Of a stretch of DNA of 64,000 nt, positions 1 through 11,297 are shown one piece after another (the first letter of the stretch is position 1; each line of letters opens with the position of its first letter). This DNA is from Rhyacophila brunnea. Taxonomy: Eukaryota > Arthropoda > Insecta > Trichoptera > Rhyacophilidae. A program made the translations under genes and the position numbers. The stretch spans positions 1,240,001 to 1,304,000 of the forward strand of contig JAGYXB010001010.1 in assembly GCA_022495005.1 (NCBI GenBank), read 5' to 3'. Under the pieces are notes generated by a model that was not told the DNA's origin, searched no databases, and saw only the letters and a program-made list of their open reading frames with translations.

Positions 1-520
1 ACCCGACCAATCTGATTGAAACTTCGCAGCATACTGAATCGGTAGTGCCGCTGCATGAAAACAAACCGCTTACAGTACTAGTCGCGCTACCTGTCGGCTT
101 TTCTAAGGACTTATTGACCCACCCTCGTACCTACGCTCCCGTATTTTGTGAGATGGTATCTTACCTGGTCTCACTTTTGCGCTTTGAGAATTGATGTTTC
201 GCCGAATCTTATGGGTTAATCAGCTGACACACTAATCCTCAAATTTGAATAGGTCTGTTTACGATAACACGACTTGGGAAGAATTTGCAAGATGACAGTG
301 GTGAGAAAATATTGTGGAATACTGTTTTACCGATGGGTCGTGTTTCATTGATGTATTATTTAATGCAATCAAGAGCTCATCTAACAAAGGTAAACAATGA
401 TATATGGAAATCCAGTAAAAATGGTCACGTAATACCATAAATCAATTTTTCTTGAATGAAAATTCTTGAATCTCGAGAATCGAAAATACGAGTAGTCAAG
501 AAATCACAAACTTAAATTTT
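1..520. other. Spacer, nothing recognised
   Basis: No open frame, repeat arm or RNA-like fold that I can support. The first 200 bases are somewhat richer in GC than what follows but match nothing else in the window. Confidence 0.4.
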
Positions 521-640
521 TAGCATGCGGTTCCGGCATCACATTTCAAATGCATCGTTCATAATATGTTGCTCTTTTTGAATTTTTATCCAGGTCTCAA
601 TACCGTAAACGACGATGAAGAAAACGAGAGAATTGTCTTT
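521..640 (-). mobile_element. RTE-type LINE remnant, C-terminal coding part
   Basis: Read on the minus strand, this short block translates to a stretch containing VVYGIETW, then KEQ and NDAFEM, followed by an in-frame stop and CRNRML. This is the well-known block downstream of the reverse transcriptase in RTE-type insect LINEs (a YG.ETW motif followed by DAFE.WCWRRML). A related block occurs at 7635-7850 on the plus strand. It is a short, stop-containing fossil and no ends can be defined. Confidence 0.6.
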
Positions 641-1479
641 TTTTATATGACATTGATTTTTCATACTTTATTCACGCCCGTCATTGTTTCCTCTGAGATG
701 ATTATTCAGTGATAAGTATTTGCGACCTCCAATATCCATGCCACTGTATTTTAGCCAAAGTAATATGCAAAGGACTAGCTCGGGGGAGACTCAGGTTGGA
801 TACGTTTGCGGTAGCTAGCGACGACTTCAAACTGTCTGATTATATTAAATTGGAATTGCGTTATATCAGATTGTTAAGTGTGATATGTTTCCAAGTAAAT
901 TGAAACTGTGCTCTTTTTTGTAAAATTTTAAAATATCTACTAATGTAGGTATCATTTATTTAACTGCTTATATTTCATAGGTATCTAGAAATTTTGAAAA
1001 CAAGAACGAGCTTATTATAATTGTAGCAATCATACCACTCAGCATTAAATGTTATATTATTTGTTATCAAAACAAAACAATAGAGCGATAATAATCATCA
1101 AAATTTTCTCAATCATAACTAGATCAGATGGGTCTGTTATGATTGGTTAATTTCGAAAATATCCCTTATAATATATATACTGTATTTGTATAAATTGGAA
1201 GGACAATGCATGAATCCTCACTCAACTCATCGAGTCCATCACAAGATGCACTACTATTGTCACGAGTCCTACACTCGACATAGTCAACGTCATTTAACTC
1301 TAATCGAGTCTCTCAGTTCATTCATATAATCGATCTTATCAGTACATTATTACCCGCGACTATAATTATTACACGTTGTTTATCTCGACCATTGTAACTC
1401 TTTGTACTCTGCATCAAGACAATAAAAATCCAACTTTAATACCGCTGTCTCAATCAACACATTACCATCCACATCATTT
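641..1479. other. Unassigned AT-rich DNA with a possible solo-LTR-like block
   Basis: Most of this stretch holds nothing recognisable. From about 1135 to 1464 there is a block that starts TGTTATGATTG, has a TATA-like run near 1175-1190 and an AATAAA near 1421, and ends CAATCAACA. The ends are weakly inverted as in a solo LTR, but no flanking target duplication is visible, so the LTR reading is only a suggestion. Confidence 0.25.
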
Positions 1480-2066
1480 CAGTGGCGAAGGGTGGAAGTA
1501 GGCTATTAAGATCCGCAATAAATAGTGCATACTAAACTCTGTCCGTCATACGTATTTGTTTTCATTGAAATAATACTACAACTTACAGATCGTGTTGGTT
1601 AGTTTTTAAAATACAATTAAACCCTGCGAAAACCGAGTCATACTAGAATAATGGTCAAAAAATACTCATCTATCTATAAAATATCTAAAATTATGCAATT
1701 AAATCATACATAACTTGGGATATTTATAGATAGAATAATATGTTATATCTATTATAGTTTGGTTTAGGCAGGGCTTGATAAATTAAAAAAAATAAACCAA
1801 CTATATGGGTAGGTAATATGTATACTTAATCCAACGAAAACAAATAAGTATGAACGAAAAACTTGCACGATTTTGTCGTATCGCCCAAAATATACCAAAA
1901 CTATTATGTTTTGGTTAGGCAGGGCTTAATTGATTTTTAAAAACTAACTAACACCAGCTGTAATTTGTAGTCTTAGTTCAATAAAAACAAATACGTATGA
2001 CTAACAAAGTTTAATGTGTACTATTTATGTCGGATCTTAACAGCCTACCTCTACCCTTCGCCACTG
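1480..2066. mobile_element. Non-autonomous hAT-like element with very long inverted repeats, copy 1
   Basis: The element begins CAGTGGCGAAGGGT and ends with its inverse (2053-2066). The two ends are near-identical inverted repeats for about 150 bases each. It is flanked by catcattt (1472-1479) and catcatcc (2067-2074), an 8-bp duplication with two changes, as expected for hAT. No transposase frame is present. A second copy with the same ends lies at 52365-52942. The hAT assignment rests on the CAGTGGCG terminus and the 8-bp duplication. Confidence 0.75.
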
Positions 2067-2635
2067 CATCATCCACTTCAAAATAATTAACTTTTTTACT
2101 ATGGTATTTTATAATATTTGCGTATGTTTCTCGGGATTTTAAATATAATCATATTTTCATGAATAATATTGTATACTTATATTTTTTAATATTGATGAAT
2201 TTTCTGACTGTATTAACAACATGAAAAGATTATTGTGATAGAAATAAAATAATAATATTCCTTTTCATTCCTGTGTTGCCCCCTTCTGGGTCTTTCTTGT
2301 CCAAGACAATAATCCGATTCAATCATCGAAAAACTGTTCGGTCTACGTTTATTCTGCTCACTTTTCTCCCCTCGAATAAGGAAAATGCGAGCGAGAGGGA
2401 TGAGGAATAAATTGCGAATTGTGATTTATGCTAAATTTGGCGACAGTATCTTCGAAATCAATTTCGATTTAAATTGAATTCATTCGAGCAAACTTAGTGG
2501 ATGATACGGCGCCTGCACAATTCATATTTTTTGGAATATAAACATTCGACACCAACCTTTTTACTGTCACCTCGGTGATATATTGAGAAAAAACATTTAG
2601 ATAAAAAAGAAATACAATACGTTGCACTTTTTTCA
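2067..2635. other. AT-rich spacer
   Basis: No supported feature. It contains A/T runs and a modestly purine-rich patch around 2380-2410. Confidence 0.4.
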
Positions 2636-3135
2636 TAATCATCAGTCTGGATCAATCCATTGCTGGGTGAAAGCCTCCCGTAGCTCTTTCCACCCTTCTC
2701 AGTCTCTAATTATTTGGTGCTACGTACATCCACCAAACTTTATGAGCTCGTCTATCCATAACGGGTTTTAAGGCGTCCCTGTGACCGTTTAATGGCCCTT
2801 GTTTATCAATGTATGACGGCATTTGTCCAGTGATTGTCCATTCGCTATGCGATATATCTAGCCGATTGCAATTTTACCTGGTTACCTCTATCACATCGCG
2901 TATTTTTGTATGCTTTCGAACCCATTAGTTTCTTTTGTGGTCTTTCCGCCTTATGTCCAACATTCACCTTTCCATACCACGTTGCGCTACTCATAATTTT
3001 TGGATTTATTTTACATTCAAAATCCATGCTACCACACATTGTTTGAATATGAGACGCTTAAGATACAACGGGAGGTCACTTTTGAAGATACTTTTCAAAC
3101 GCCCAAATACACTACGCACTGTGTGTAATATTACT
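2636..3135 (-). mobile_element. Degenerate RTE-type LINE 3' end
   Basis: On the minus strand the 3' end is a GATGATTAT run preceded by the complement of a conserved tail reading 'CAGCAATGGATTGATCCAGA'-like, the hallmark of the RTE copies at 36435-37336 and 55979-56562. The block at 2955-3045 aligns by eye with the part of those copies coding for VFNQCVLPV...TYGCETW and MERCMLGITRK, but it is full of stops and indels. Old, untranslatable copy; its 5' border is uncertain. Confidence 0.65.
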
Positions 3136-3916
3136 TTAAGAATTCTAGAATAGACGAATTCCCTCTTCCGCATTGACCCTTATTTTCCACTAACAATGAG
3201 GCATCCAAATTTATATTTTTATTCTGATTATTAATCACATATCACAACATGAGTTGTTAAAAACATATTGCTACCTACATAAGATTATTTTGAATGCATT
3301 TATTGCATTATAACAAGTATATTCAGTAATTATAACATTTTAAATCTAGTTTATTACGTTAGATGAGATAAAAAGTCATAGCATATACCTAATATAGAAA
3401 ATAAATTTTAGAAAAGGTATAAAATAACTGATTTCAATTACAACTAGGTAAAATGAAATATTGCTGGACAATAAAATAAAATAATCCGATTAAAAATGAC
3501 AATTTTGAAGATATCATTAATAATAAGAAAATACATTATGATTTTCATAGATACTAATACAATACTCGTGTATTTATTTGAGTTGAAAATTTCGTCCAGT
3601 CAGGCTTTTATAATATTGTCAAATTGAATTCTGATCTATGCAGATAATATTATATACGCCTAAGTAGGCATCAGTAAAATAATTAGTTGGAATTAGTCAG
3701 GAGAAAAACCAAATGACTGCTCTGAAATAATTATTTAAAGTAAAAAATGACTTGTTCAGTTTTGTTTACGATACTATAGATTTTAGATATACATTATTTT
3801 TTTATGTAGGTACTATCTTCCACATAGTCAAATAGCAATTAGAAACGCAATACCCACTGCGTGGAATTTCATTGGAAGATTCTCTTCAGACCTAAATTTT
3901 AAATGACTATCCGATA
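3136..3916. other. AT-rich spacer
   Basis: No coding or repeat signal that I can support. Confidence 0.4.
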
Positions 3917-4545
3917 ATTGAAGGCATCCCCCGAACAACGATAAGCGGCAAGTATTTCGCATATTGAGTTAAGTATGAAACAATGATATCTCTGTGAAGG
4001 TTTATCCTTCACTTCTAGATGATGCTATAAGGTTTTGAAAACTACTTAATACAAAAACAACGAAAAGCAGAACAATGATGGCGGATGTTACTGATTTGAG
4101 CTTGGCATCTAGTGACAAATTAATTAAATTCTCTTTTTCTTTCACCCTGTCACGACCCAGCGTTGAGGCATAGGGCAAGCACAAGTTCGCGCCACTTACC
4201 TCGATCCATAGATAACTCTTGAGCCTCCCGCCATTCAAGACCTGCAGCGCGTAGATTGCTTTTGTAGCACCGCTGCAGGGTGAGTGAGCGCTGGCCACGA
4301 CGAAGGAACCCTTGAGGCTGTGCCACAATGGTACGAAGTGTCGCACTCTTTCAGTTAAATTAGGGCAGAAAAAGGAAGATTCTATGAAGCCTAGAAGTAT
4401 ATAAGTCTATGTGTTCTATATTAATAATATAATATCAAAAAAAAAAAAAATATTTTTCTGTAAAAATATTTGATTATACATTTTTCTTCATTCCTCAAAT
4501 TTATTGAAATGTGCCCCTTATCGTTGATCGGGGGGTGCCTTCAAT
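3917..4545. mobile_element. Inverted-repeat (MITE-like) element enclosing a LINE fragment
   Basis: The left end (3917-3953) reads ATTGAAGGCATCCCCCGA, then CAACGATAAG. The right end (4510-4545) is its inverse with a few changes. The arms are about 35 bases and the whole is about 630 bases. The bases aatt occur just outside or at both ends, so a short target duplication is possible but not certain. The centre contains a minus-strand LINE 3' end (about 4120-4360), so this is either a nested insertion or an element that captured LINE sequence. Confidence 0.6.
4120..4360 (-). pseudogene. C-terminal fragment of a non-LTR retrotransposon ORF2
   Basis: Read on the minus strand, this matches the copy at 40966-41246: both have the same order of segments, ending in a GRDRV(K/R)EKE-like stretch and an A/G-rich tail. 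In this copy the tail is AGAAAAAGAG-like. The frame is broken into 114 codons plus shifted pieces. The family looks like the tail of a LINE ORF2, after the reverse transcriptase. It lies inside the inverted-repeat element at 3917-4545. Confidence 0.55.
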
Positions 4546-4674
4546 TTCTAGTTTAATTATTATTTTTGTCAGTCGGGTTTAAATGAGAAGAGATCTTCAT
4601 TAGCCGCATGCATTTCAGTTACTGAAATATGATAAGCTTTAATATTGACAAGCTTATTTCATTATAATGTAATA

Positions 4675-5040
4675 ATATAATAACTTGAACCTGTATCTGC
4701 TGGATTCGCGCCAGTATGTTTTACAATTAAACTACTGGCACCTTAGATAATTACGACGATTTTAACTAGTAGTTGTTACATGAAATGCTTATCGAATTGC
4801 ATTATAAGGTTGGTTTTCGATTTTGGTATATTAAGGTAAAATTATTAGCAAGTATAAGTATAAAAATTAAATAATGGAGTAATCCGCGACGTCGGTTAGT
4901 AAATAAGGAATTAATTGATACCTACCTTACTTTAATATAGCAGATACAGGCTCAAGTCCCGTCGGGCGTCGTATTTCTTCTGTATAAATGATTTTGTCTA
5001 GTGTGTATGAGATGTTTTCAAATTATGTATATTTATATTA
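4675..5040. mobile_element. tRNA-like foldback element, copy A
   Basis: Two tRNA-like arms point outward from a shared centre. The minus-strand arm is 4684-4745 and the plus-strand arm is 4940-5040, with the complementary words AACCTGTATCTGC and GCAGATACAGG. The arm carries a T-arm-like GGTTCAAGTCC and an anticodon-arm-like CTGGCGCGAATCCAG. The centre holds a block (4877-4925) containing CGCGACGTCGGTTAG that recurs in four other copies. The right arm ends in GTTTTCAAATTATGTATAT, also shared. No protein is encoded. Confidence 0.65.
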
Positions 5041-5149
5041 TATCATGTTGCAAACCTCTTAAATAATTATAATTTCCAATGTTCACTCAATTAATAAATA
5101 AGTGAATTGAGTGAAGAGTCGATAAATCTATGTGAATAAACTTTGATAA

Positions 5150-5405
5150 AGCAAGTACCTATGAATTGTCGCTTCGTTTGCAGTGCAGCTGGGATAAAAA
5201 GTGCACCGGGAAACGGTTATTCCCGCAGCGCCTCGAGATTTTACTTGCACGGACTGTCTACGGTCGTCGGCCGGCGCCTGGGGCACTCGACACGGGACGG
5301 CGACGCCGAAAATATTCAAGCGTCGGGAGATTCGCAATTACCACCGACGCCGTTTCAGCCACCGGAAGCTGCAGATAAGGATTTCAGAAACCGTGAAAAA
5401 TAAAT
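5150..5405. other. GC-rich block, possible exon or UTR
   Basis: This 250-base block is strikingly richer in G and C than its surroundings. All three plus-strand frames stay open for 69-86 codons, as does one minus frame, which is unusual in DNA this AT-rich but follows partly from the GC content. A possible splice acceptor (CTTCGTTTGCAG) sits at about 5170-5181. None of the frames resembles a family I know. It could be an exon, a UTR or an unrecognised repeat. Confidence 0.25.
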
Positions 5406-5663
5406 GGAATATTTTCACTTTAAATGGTGCACAAATATTATAAAAATAATAATTCATTCTTATAAATTTAATATATTCGAATTATAATATCTTTCAACAA
5501 GAAACTTTTATATATCATTACGACCTGTCCAGTAAATCTTTATTAATATTAGGTAGGTACTACATTTATAAATATTGGTTAACGAAAATAATGACAACTT
5601 AAATTTCTATTTTATATTATCATCATAAGTTAGATCTTTGGTAAATAATCATGGAACTAATCA

Positions 5664-6085
5664 GTATGCTTACATAATGTAGTCTGCAATTTAGAAGAGA
5701 TCTTTATTGAGCTACGTATTTTTTTCGACTTATACGAGGTATAAATAAGAACTCTGCTATTCTGGGCAGTGTTGAATTGTGTGTTCCTGACAACTATCTT
5801 ATAAATAGAGAGCATCAGCTATTTATTCTCCCTAGGTGCAGAGCCAACCTGCCACTGGTAATGCCAATTGGGAGGGCGATAACTTTGTTCAACCAAAATG
5901 CTTCGGGTGTTAATTAATTATATTCCACTTGCGTGAGAGTGAGTTTAAGTGGACGGTATTTTATAAATTCTTAAAATAGGCTCACCTTTGCAAACTCGGT
6001 GTACTTCTTTGAACTTCTATAGATGTATAATTGTATTTTCACTGCTTTTGTATGTTTATATTATTTATGTCCTCTTTTTATACAC
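5664..6085 (+). mobile_element. Jockey/CR1-like LINE 3' end
   Basis: The DNA is closely similar to the LINE at 50013-50667: the same order of segments coding for RGIN/KENSAILGSV, VPDNYL and LPLVMPIGR, then the same 3' UTR text. This copy has several frame breaks. It is 5'-truncated and its 3' tail is replaced by a SINE fragment starting near 6086. Confidence 0.75.
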
Positions 6086-6192
6086 ATATTCTGCTTTCAA
6101 ATACAAATTGAAATACAATATGTATTTGCCAAACCCAGAATTTAAACCTGGGACCAACGACATTATAAGCTGCATGGTCATCGTAGGCATAT
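6086..6192 (-). mobile_element. tRNA-derived SINE fragment
   Basis: The minus-strand 5' third of the SINE family described at 48230-48468. The B-box-like region is recognisable as CCAGAATTTAAACCTGGGA, the reverse of the AGGTTCGAATCCTGG consensus with changes, followed by the AATTTGTATTTGA body start. It is truncated and diverged, and no duplication is visible. Confidence 0.6.
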
Positions 6193-7317
6193 GAAACTTA
6201 GTAGTTATTAATTGTGTATACCTTGATTGAAAATTAAAAAAGATGGTCGTCATTATAAAGAACAGCATTGTTTATTGATAATGTTGTAAGACTAAACCGG
6301 TTTCAGTATGTGTGCAGATTAATTAGATATAATAAATTAAGATATATAATTGTGATGACGAATTACTAATCCTGAATACCGGAACCAGAGTTCATCGAAG
6401 ACCGGAGGTTTATTCCGTCAGTTAAAACTTTTTCAATACACATACTTGCATGTCTCGCCTTTATCCATGAGTTGCACGTGCCCTGTCTAATAAAAAATAT
6501 GAATAATTATGCGTGTGAAGCTATCATTCTTATGGTATGTTGTTATAATGTATGTATACAATTCATGATTGGATGTTACATAATATTAATAAAATAAACA
6601 TGAGTTAATACGAACGATTAAATATGTAATTCATTCGGTATAATTGAGATATAGATCGGGTCATAGTTGTTTCATTAAAAATACTTTCACAGTAATGGAA
6701 GCCCCTAGCGATTACTTATAAAGATGTAGGTAGAAAATTATTGTGATACAATAATTATCCTTAATAGCTGATGTTGGTAATACTAATATGTATTTTAAAT
6801 TGTTATAATAGCATTTTTAAATTATGTTCCTATACCATTATGCAATTATCTGAAAAATTTTATACCGGTAGTCTTTTAGTTGTATTTTGCCTTCATTATA
6901 TCTTTAGGACACTATTTAAATTATTTATCTTGTTGGCAAAAAAACACTCCTGTTATATTTTATATGTGGATATTGACAAATAAAATGGAGAAAACGTCGT
7001 GGTTAGGGTGACCATAATAATTTACAAAGTATGAGCATATATTAAATTATTGTCATATATCCACATGTATATTTTGATATAAGTACGTTGATTTTTGCCG
7101 TAAATATGCTATATGAGTAAATACAATATTTTTTTATATTGCTCTGCCTTTTGGATATAAAGTACACAAAATAAGCTGTTTTCAGTACCTAAATATTAAC
7201 CTGTAGAAAATGGAAGATTAATTTATATTTAAGTTCAATACAATTAGTTTTATGTTGACCATACAATACATTAGAATTATTTTGCATATTCAAAATAAAT
7301 ACTAAAATAACAATAAC
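6193..7317. other. AT-rich spacer
   Basis: Several small AT-rich open frames are present (for example 6771-6983), but their composition is that of random AT-rich DNA (I, Y, L, F, K). No repeat partner was noticed in this window. Confidence 0.4.
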
Positions 7318-7495
7318 TACGGGTATGAATCCCAGGTCTGCAAATTCACATATTATTTTTTTCAATGTTTGTTTGGATCCAAAGTATGGACCCAATAGGT
7401 TGAGAAAGTGGCAAACATCCATTTCTAATAAAACAAAAGATTAAGAATCCCCTTTGTAAGGCACCCCAGATCCATTTATTATAGGATTGTAGAGC
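7318..7495 (+). mobile_element. tRNA-derived SINE, 5'-truncated
   Basis: This starts inside the B box (GGTATGAATCCCAGGTCTG) and continues with the SINE body shared with 11298-11533 and 38854-39103: AATTCACATATT, then GTATGGACCCAATAGGTTGAG, then ACATCCATTTCT. The tail is diverged. The tRNA-like A box is missing. Confidence 0.65.
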
Positions 7496-7634
7496 CAATT
7501 AAAAATAATTACAGAAGTCATAGGTAGTTGCATCCAAATAATACAGATTTATTTATGTTTTATATTTATTTTTTAGTAAGTACATAGGTATTGTAAATGA
7601 AATTAGGCAAATAATTGCGATGTCCAATGGGTGT

Positions 7635-8450
7635 CCTGGCTTATCACCAATATATTATGGAAAAAGCGCAGCATCATAAAAACCATTAAAAAACGGGTTG
7701 AAACGTTAATATTTTCAATCTTCATATACGGTGTTGAAAACTGGAGTTTTAGAAAATCCGATACGAAGAGAATTGACGCGTTGCAAAATGTGGGGTTGGC
7801 GAAGGATGCTTTGTATTCTAGGCGTACAAATGTTTCTGTATTGGACACAACGGGGGGTCTGACAGGGCTCTAGCCTAGGGGCCCGTGCTTAGAGGGGGTC
7901 CTGCGTAACGGGTCAATCAGATATGTGAGATAAACACACGTCAAAAAATTTGCTCAAAATTATTAAAATTAAAAAATGGGGTTGTAACATGCAATTTTTG
8001 ATTGTTTTGTGTTGATACTCGAAAACTCCATAATTCTAGTACCTACTTAAATGTTTTAAAAGTACAAAAAATCGCTAAAATTAAACTGAAGGCCCTTACT
8101 TTTACCTCTAACACACTTATGAAAACGCTTATGTTGTGCACCACACATGTTATTAAACTTAGTGATAGGTAGGGGGTCCGTTTTAGGATGTGGGGGCCAT
8201 AACGTCTCCCGGCCAACTGCAGGAGATGTGTTCTCCAATTCTTTGGTTACGTGATAAGAAAAGATTCAAGCAGCCTAGAAAGAAGGGTGATCTCTGGTGG
8301 CGTTGAAGGGATGAGGTTATGAGGGCGTGCGCCTTCCAGATGGAGTGACACCACCTGAATCAATAATCATTGAAGCAACAAGATCAGCACAGGATCACCA
8401 TAAATGGAAGGAGATTATTGGTAACGCTTGTAATTTTAGTAATGAGGAAT
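7635..8450 (+). mobile_element. RTE-type LINE 3' portion interrupted by a MITE
   Basis: The first part encodes IFIYGVENWSFRKSD and KRIDALQ, the post-RT block of RTE-like LINEs. After an insertion (about 7855-8226) the frame resumes as LQFFGYVIRKDSSSLERR, and later as EATRSAQDHHKWKEIIGNA followed by a stop at about 8450. Frames shift between these pieces. The same 3' end appears at 41815-42050. The copy is dead and 5'-truncated. Confidence 0.75.
7855..8226. mobile_element. G-rich-ended MITE, copy 1
   Basis: This splits the LINE at 7635-8450. It shares with the copy at 19555-19902 the segments GGGCTCTAGCCTAGGG, GAGATAAACACACGTCA, GATACTCGAAAACTC and TTAGTGATAGGTAGGGG, and the ending GGGGGCCAT. 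The exact right border is unclear because about 30 bases (8195-8226) follow the GGGGGCCAT motif before LINE sequence resumes. Confidence 0.6.
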
Positions 8451-9300
8451 AGATATGAAGAATGTAAATGAATGATTATAAAAATTCAAATTAACATAAG
8501 AGTAAAAAAATAATTAAAAACATATCCCTAAACAATTTTCTGATGAATATTTTTTAGCTATTCTCCTAAGTTATTGGTGTCTTGCCATAGATCAAACAGA
8601 AATTGAAAAAATCTTGTTATTTTTTCCAGAGATTCAAACCAGTAAACATGGCTTCGATATTTTTAGTTAAGTTTTAATAATAATAAGTTTTAATAGTATC
8701 TCGGTATCGAGATAATAATTATTTATTATTATTGGCTCATGATAACAGATATTCACATATTAAGCACTATACATTTATGTAAAATTATTTATCATATGTA
8801 CCATTAGATGTAGGGCGTATGTAGGTATCTATCTGAATCATTTTTTTGTGATGATTTCTCATTGTATCGAATTTCACAGCACGTTGAATTGAAAATTTTT
8901 CATCGTGAATAATTCGATTTATTTTCAATTCAGTGTACCTATATACCTGCTACAAATTAATTGATAAGTGTCTACTAAATCGAGCACGTACTTTGGGGGG
9001 TCAACGAGTACAGTGTTTAAAAAAATTATAAAACGCAGGGATTTTAACCATAGCCACCGGTGGTATCCACACGTTGCGAATTTTATTTCTAAATTTTCTG
9101 ATTATTATTTTAATACGACGCCAGGCCACGTAACCAAATGACAGAAGTGAGGTAGTAGTAGCATTGAAACAATTGTATACATATATTATGTATTGATAAA
9201 TCACGATAAGTATGATAATCAAGTACATTACCCATGTGTTGTACTGGCGGTCGTAATTCGTTATGGAGTTTGAAAAGTGCTGACAGACGTAAATAACGTA
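8451..9300. other. AT-rich spacer
   Basis: No supported feature. Minus-strand open frames at 9001-9354 and 9110-9364 overlap each other and are dominated by I, Y and N, so I do not call them genes; see the candidate exon at 9302-9348. Confidence 0.4.
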
Positions 9301-9301
9301 C

Positions 9302-9348
9302 CTCGTCGTTTTCACCACTGAACCGCGAACTTTGGGTACATTCGCCAT
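9302..9348 (-). other. Candidate short first coding exon
   Basis: On the minus strand an ATG at 9348 starts a frame beginning MANVPKVRGSVVKTT, which runs into a good splice donor: exon end ACGACGAG followed by GTACGT. The surrounding 9240-9430 is GC-richer than the background. There is no recognisable protein domain, the upstream ATG at 9364 is in another frame, and no partner exon was identified. Low confidence. Confidence 0.2.
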
Positions 9349-9469
9349 GTCCACATACGCGCATTAATTATTGCGATGAAAACTGGACTTGCTGCTATAA
9401 CCTGTGATGCTTTCTTACGCGACCTCTCACACAAGCTGATAGACGCTCGGTTGCTAAAATAAATAAAGT

Positions 9470-10195
9470 ATATGTAATTTGAAAACATTTTAAAATGTAT
9501 ATTATACTCACTAGAAAAAAGCATTTTGTAGAAATAAATACAACCCCCGACGGGACTTGAACCTGTATCTGCATTAAATCGTCGCGATTTAATAAGATAC
9601 CCGTAGCTGAATTGGAAAAGCATACTGGAGCAAATCCAGCAGATACAGATTCAAGTCACGGCAGATTTCGTATTTATTTTGTACAAAATGATTTTTTCTA
9701 GTCTGTATAATATGCATGGGATGTTTTCAAATTATGTATATTCAATAAATCGATGACCCAGTGTTGAACGGTAACAAGTAAAAAAATCGACATTTCGCGA
9801 TATTAGTATCAAAATACTCGTAAAAATGAGCTCTTGTCGATTTTGTACAGAAACAATTCGAAAAAAATAATTTAGATACCGTGAGAGCCAAAAAACCCAT
9901 ATGAAATTTTACAAACTTCCAACAAAACCAGTTTTGTACAGATCCATTTCGAATTGTTTCCATTTAAAACTGGCGATTGACCATACGTTTCAATAATTTA
10001 GAATAGATAAATTCTTACATGTATTATTTTAAAACTTGTCAAATCTCGTATATTGTAAAATATTCAAAATATTAAAACAGGATTATCTAAAAACTACGTT
10101 TTTTGAGTTGTTACTGTTTAGTACTGGGTCATTGATATAGAATATTACATTCTCAAATATTGTGTCTCATTCGTTGAATAAAATTAATAGTTTAT
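9470..10195. mobile_element. tRNA-like foldback element, copy B, with nested insertion
   Basis: The left arm (about 9478-9572) and right arm (about 9597-9748) are inverted copies, each containing the tRNA-like region. The minus arm has GGGACTTGAACCTGTATCTGC and the plus arm has GCAGATACAGATTCAAGTC. The rest of the right outer arm resumes at 10138-10195 and ends CATTCGTTGAATAAAATTAAT, matching the outer arm of copy C. The gap is filled by a separate inverted-repeat element (9748-10137). The anticodon-like stem here is CTGG/CCAG with loop AGCAAAT. Confidence 0.65.
9748..10137. mobile_element. MITE nested in foldback copy B
   Basis: The inverted ends read TCGATGACCCAGTGTTGAACGG on the left and the inverse of TCAATGACCCAGTACTAAAC on the right, with AGTAACAA-type continuation in both. 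It is about 390 bases with no coding capacity. Its position inside the outer arm of the foldback element shows that it inserted later. I could not define a clean target duplication. Confidence 0.6.
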
Positions 10196-10849
10196 TAAAA
10201 TATATAATACACTTATCTGATATTACTAAATAATATGCAAAACGACTTGGTAATTAATAGTTTGCAAAGAGGCAAAATAATATGCTGAGATTGCATCCCT
10301 AGGGTCAGGAATAATACATAGCACGCAGCGGTCATGCAGTAGGTAGGTACGTGAACTTAGTTACTTTTTACAAAACGATTAATTTCAGGTTACTGTCAGT
10401 ATTTTTCTATATTTAAATGTCCACATTATCTACTTATTAGTATTATCTACGAGCGTTTAAAATCACATTGATTTCGTATGTCGTATTACGTAGCGTGTAT
10501 TCATCAACAGCAATACATATTCTTGTTTTAAACATCGGGCCATCTATCTTTATTATTCAGATGTGCACTTACTGTAATTATCGTTACGAATCGGTTACCC
10601 CGACTGACGAAACAATGAGACTGATTTGCGTCGTGTAATGTGTTTTAAATATTAGACTTAGGTTATTTTATTAATTGAATTATTTAGTGTATAATGAAGT
10701 AACCTAATTAATTGGGTATGTACTAAGTACTATAGTTTATTTTGTTCTAATACGAATCCTAAATATTAAAAATAGGTTTAGTCTATCTTATAAGTTGTTA
10801 TTTCACTTGTAAGTATCTACTATGACATATTGATTAAATCAAAAATAAA
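10196..10849. other. AT-rich spacer
   Basis: No supported feature. Confidence 0.4.
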
Positions 10850-11000
10850 AAGCATGCCACTGTTTTGTGCCATATTTCAAAATTTCACCACCGACGACAT
10901 TGGCGCGACGGTCGCCGGAAATACGGTGGAAATTGAAAGTTCCATCGACGGGGCTTCGCGACGAATCTCCTGGAGCCTGCCTACTTCGCTAGATGTAATA
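10850..11000. other. GC-rich block, possible exon
   Basis: A 150-base island of higher GC in AT-rich surroundings. The plus strand is open from 10830 to 11021 and includes FTTDDIGATVAGNTVEIESS. I do not recognise the protein and no convincing splice pair is visible. It may be an exon of an unidentified gene or a conserved non-coding element. Confidence 0.2.
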
Positions 11001-11297
11001 ATTATTTCATTATACCCGTAGCGTGAAGATTGCAATTACACTTACTGTTACAGGAAATAAATCTCAGATATTATTTTTTTATCTTTTGTTGCCAAACATA
11101 AACAAATTAAATGAAAATACATTCGTGAGATGTATTAAAAATAATATAATCGTCTTATGTCTAGTATAGTGAAGTAGGCAAGGTTATTGGTAGACTGTTT
11201 GAAAAAGAGATTATTTTTTTCTGAATTAATGTTAAAAAAACGTTATTGAGATTTAATTTTTAATAAATACCGAAATATGTATTCTTTCATAATATCT

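Noticed and set aside
6771..6983. Small membrane-protein gene
   Set aside because: Hydrophobic composition (I, L, F, C, Y) follows from AT-rich DNA; no homologous pattern, no supporting signals.
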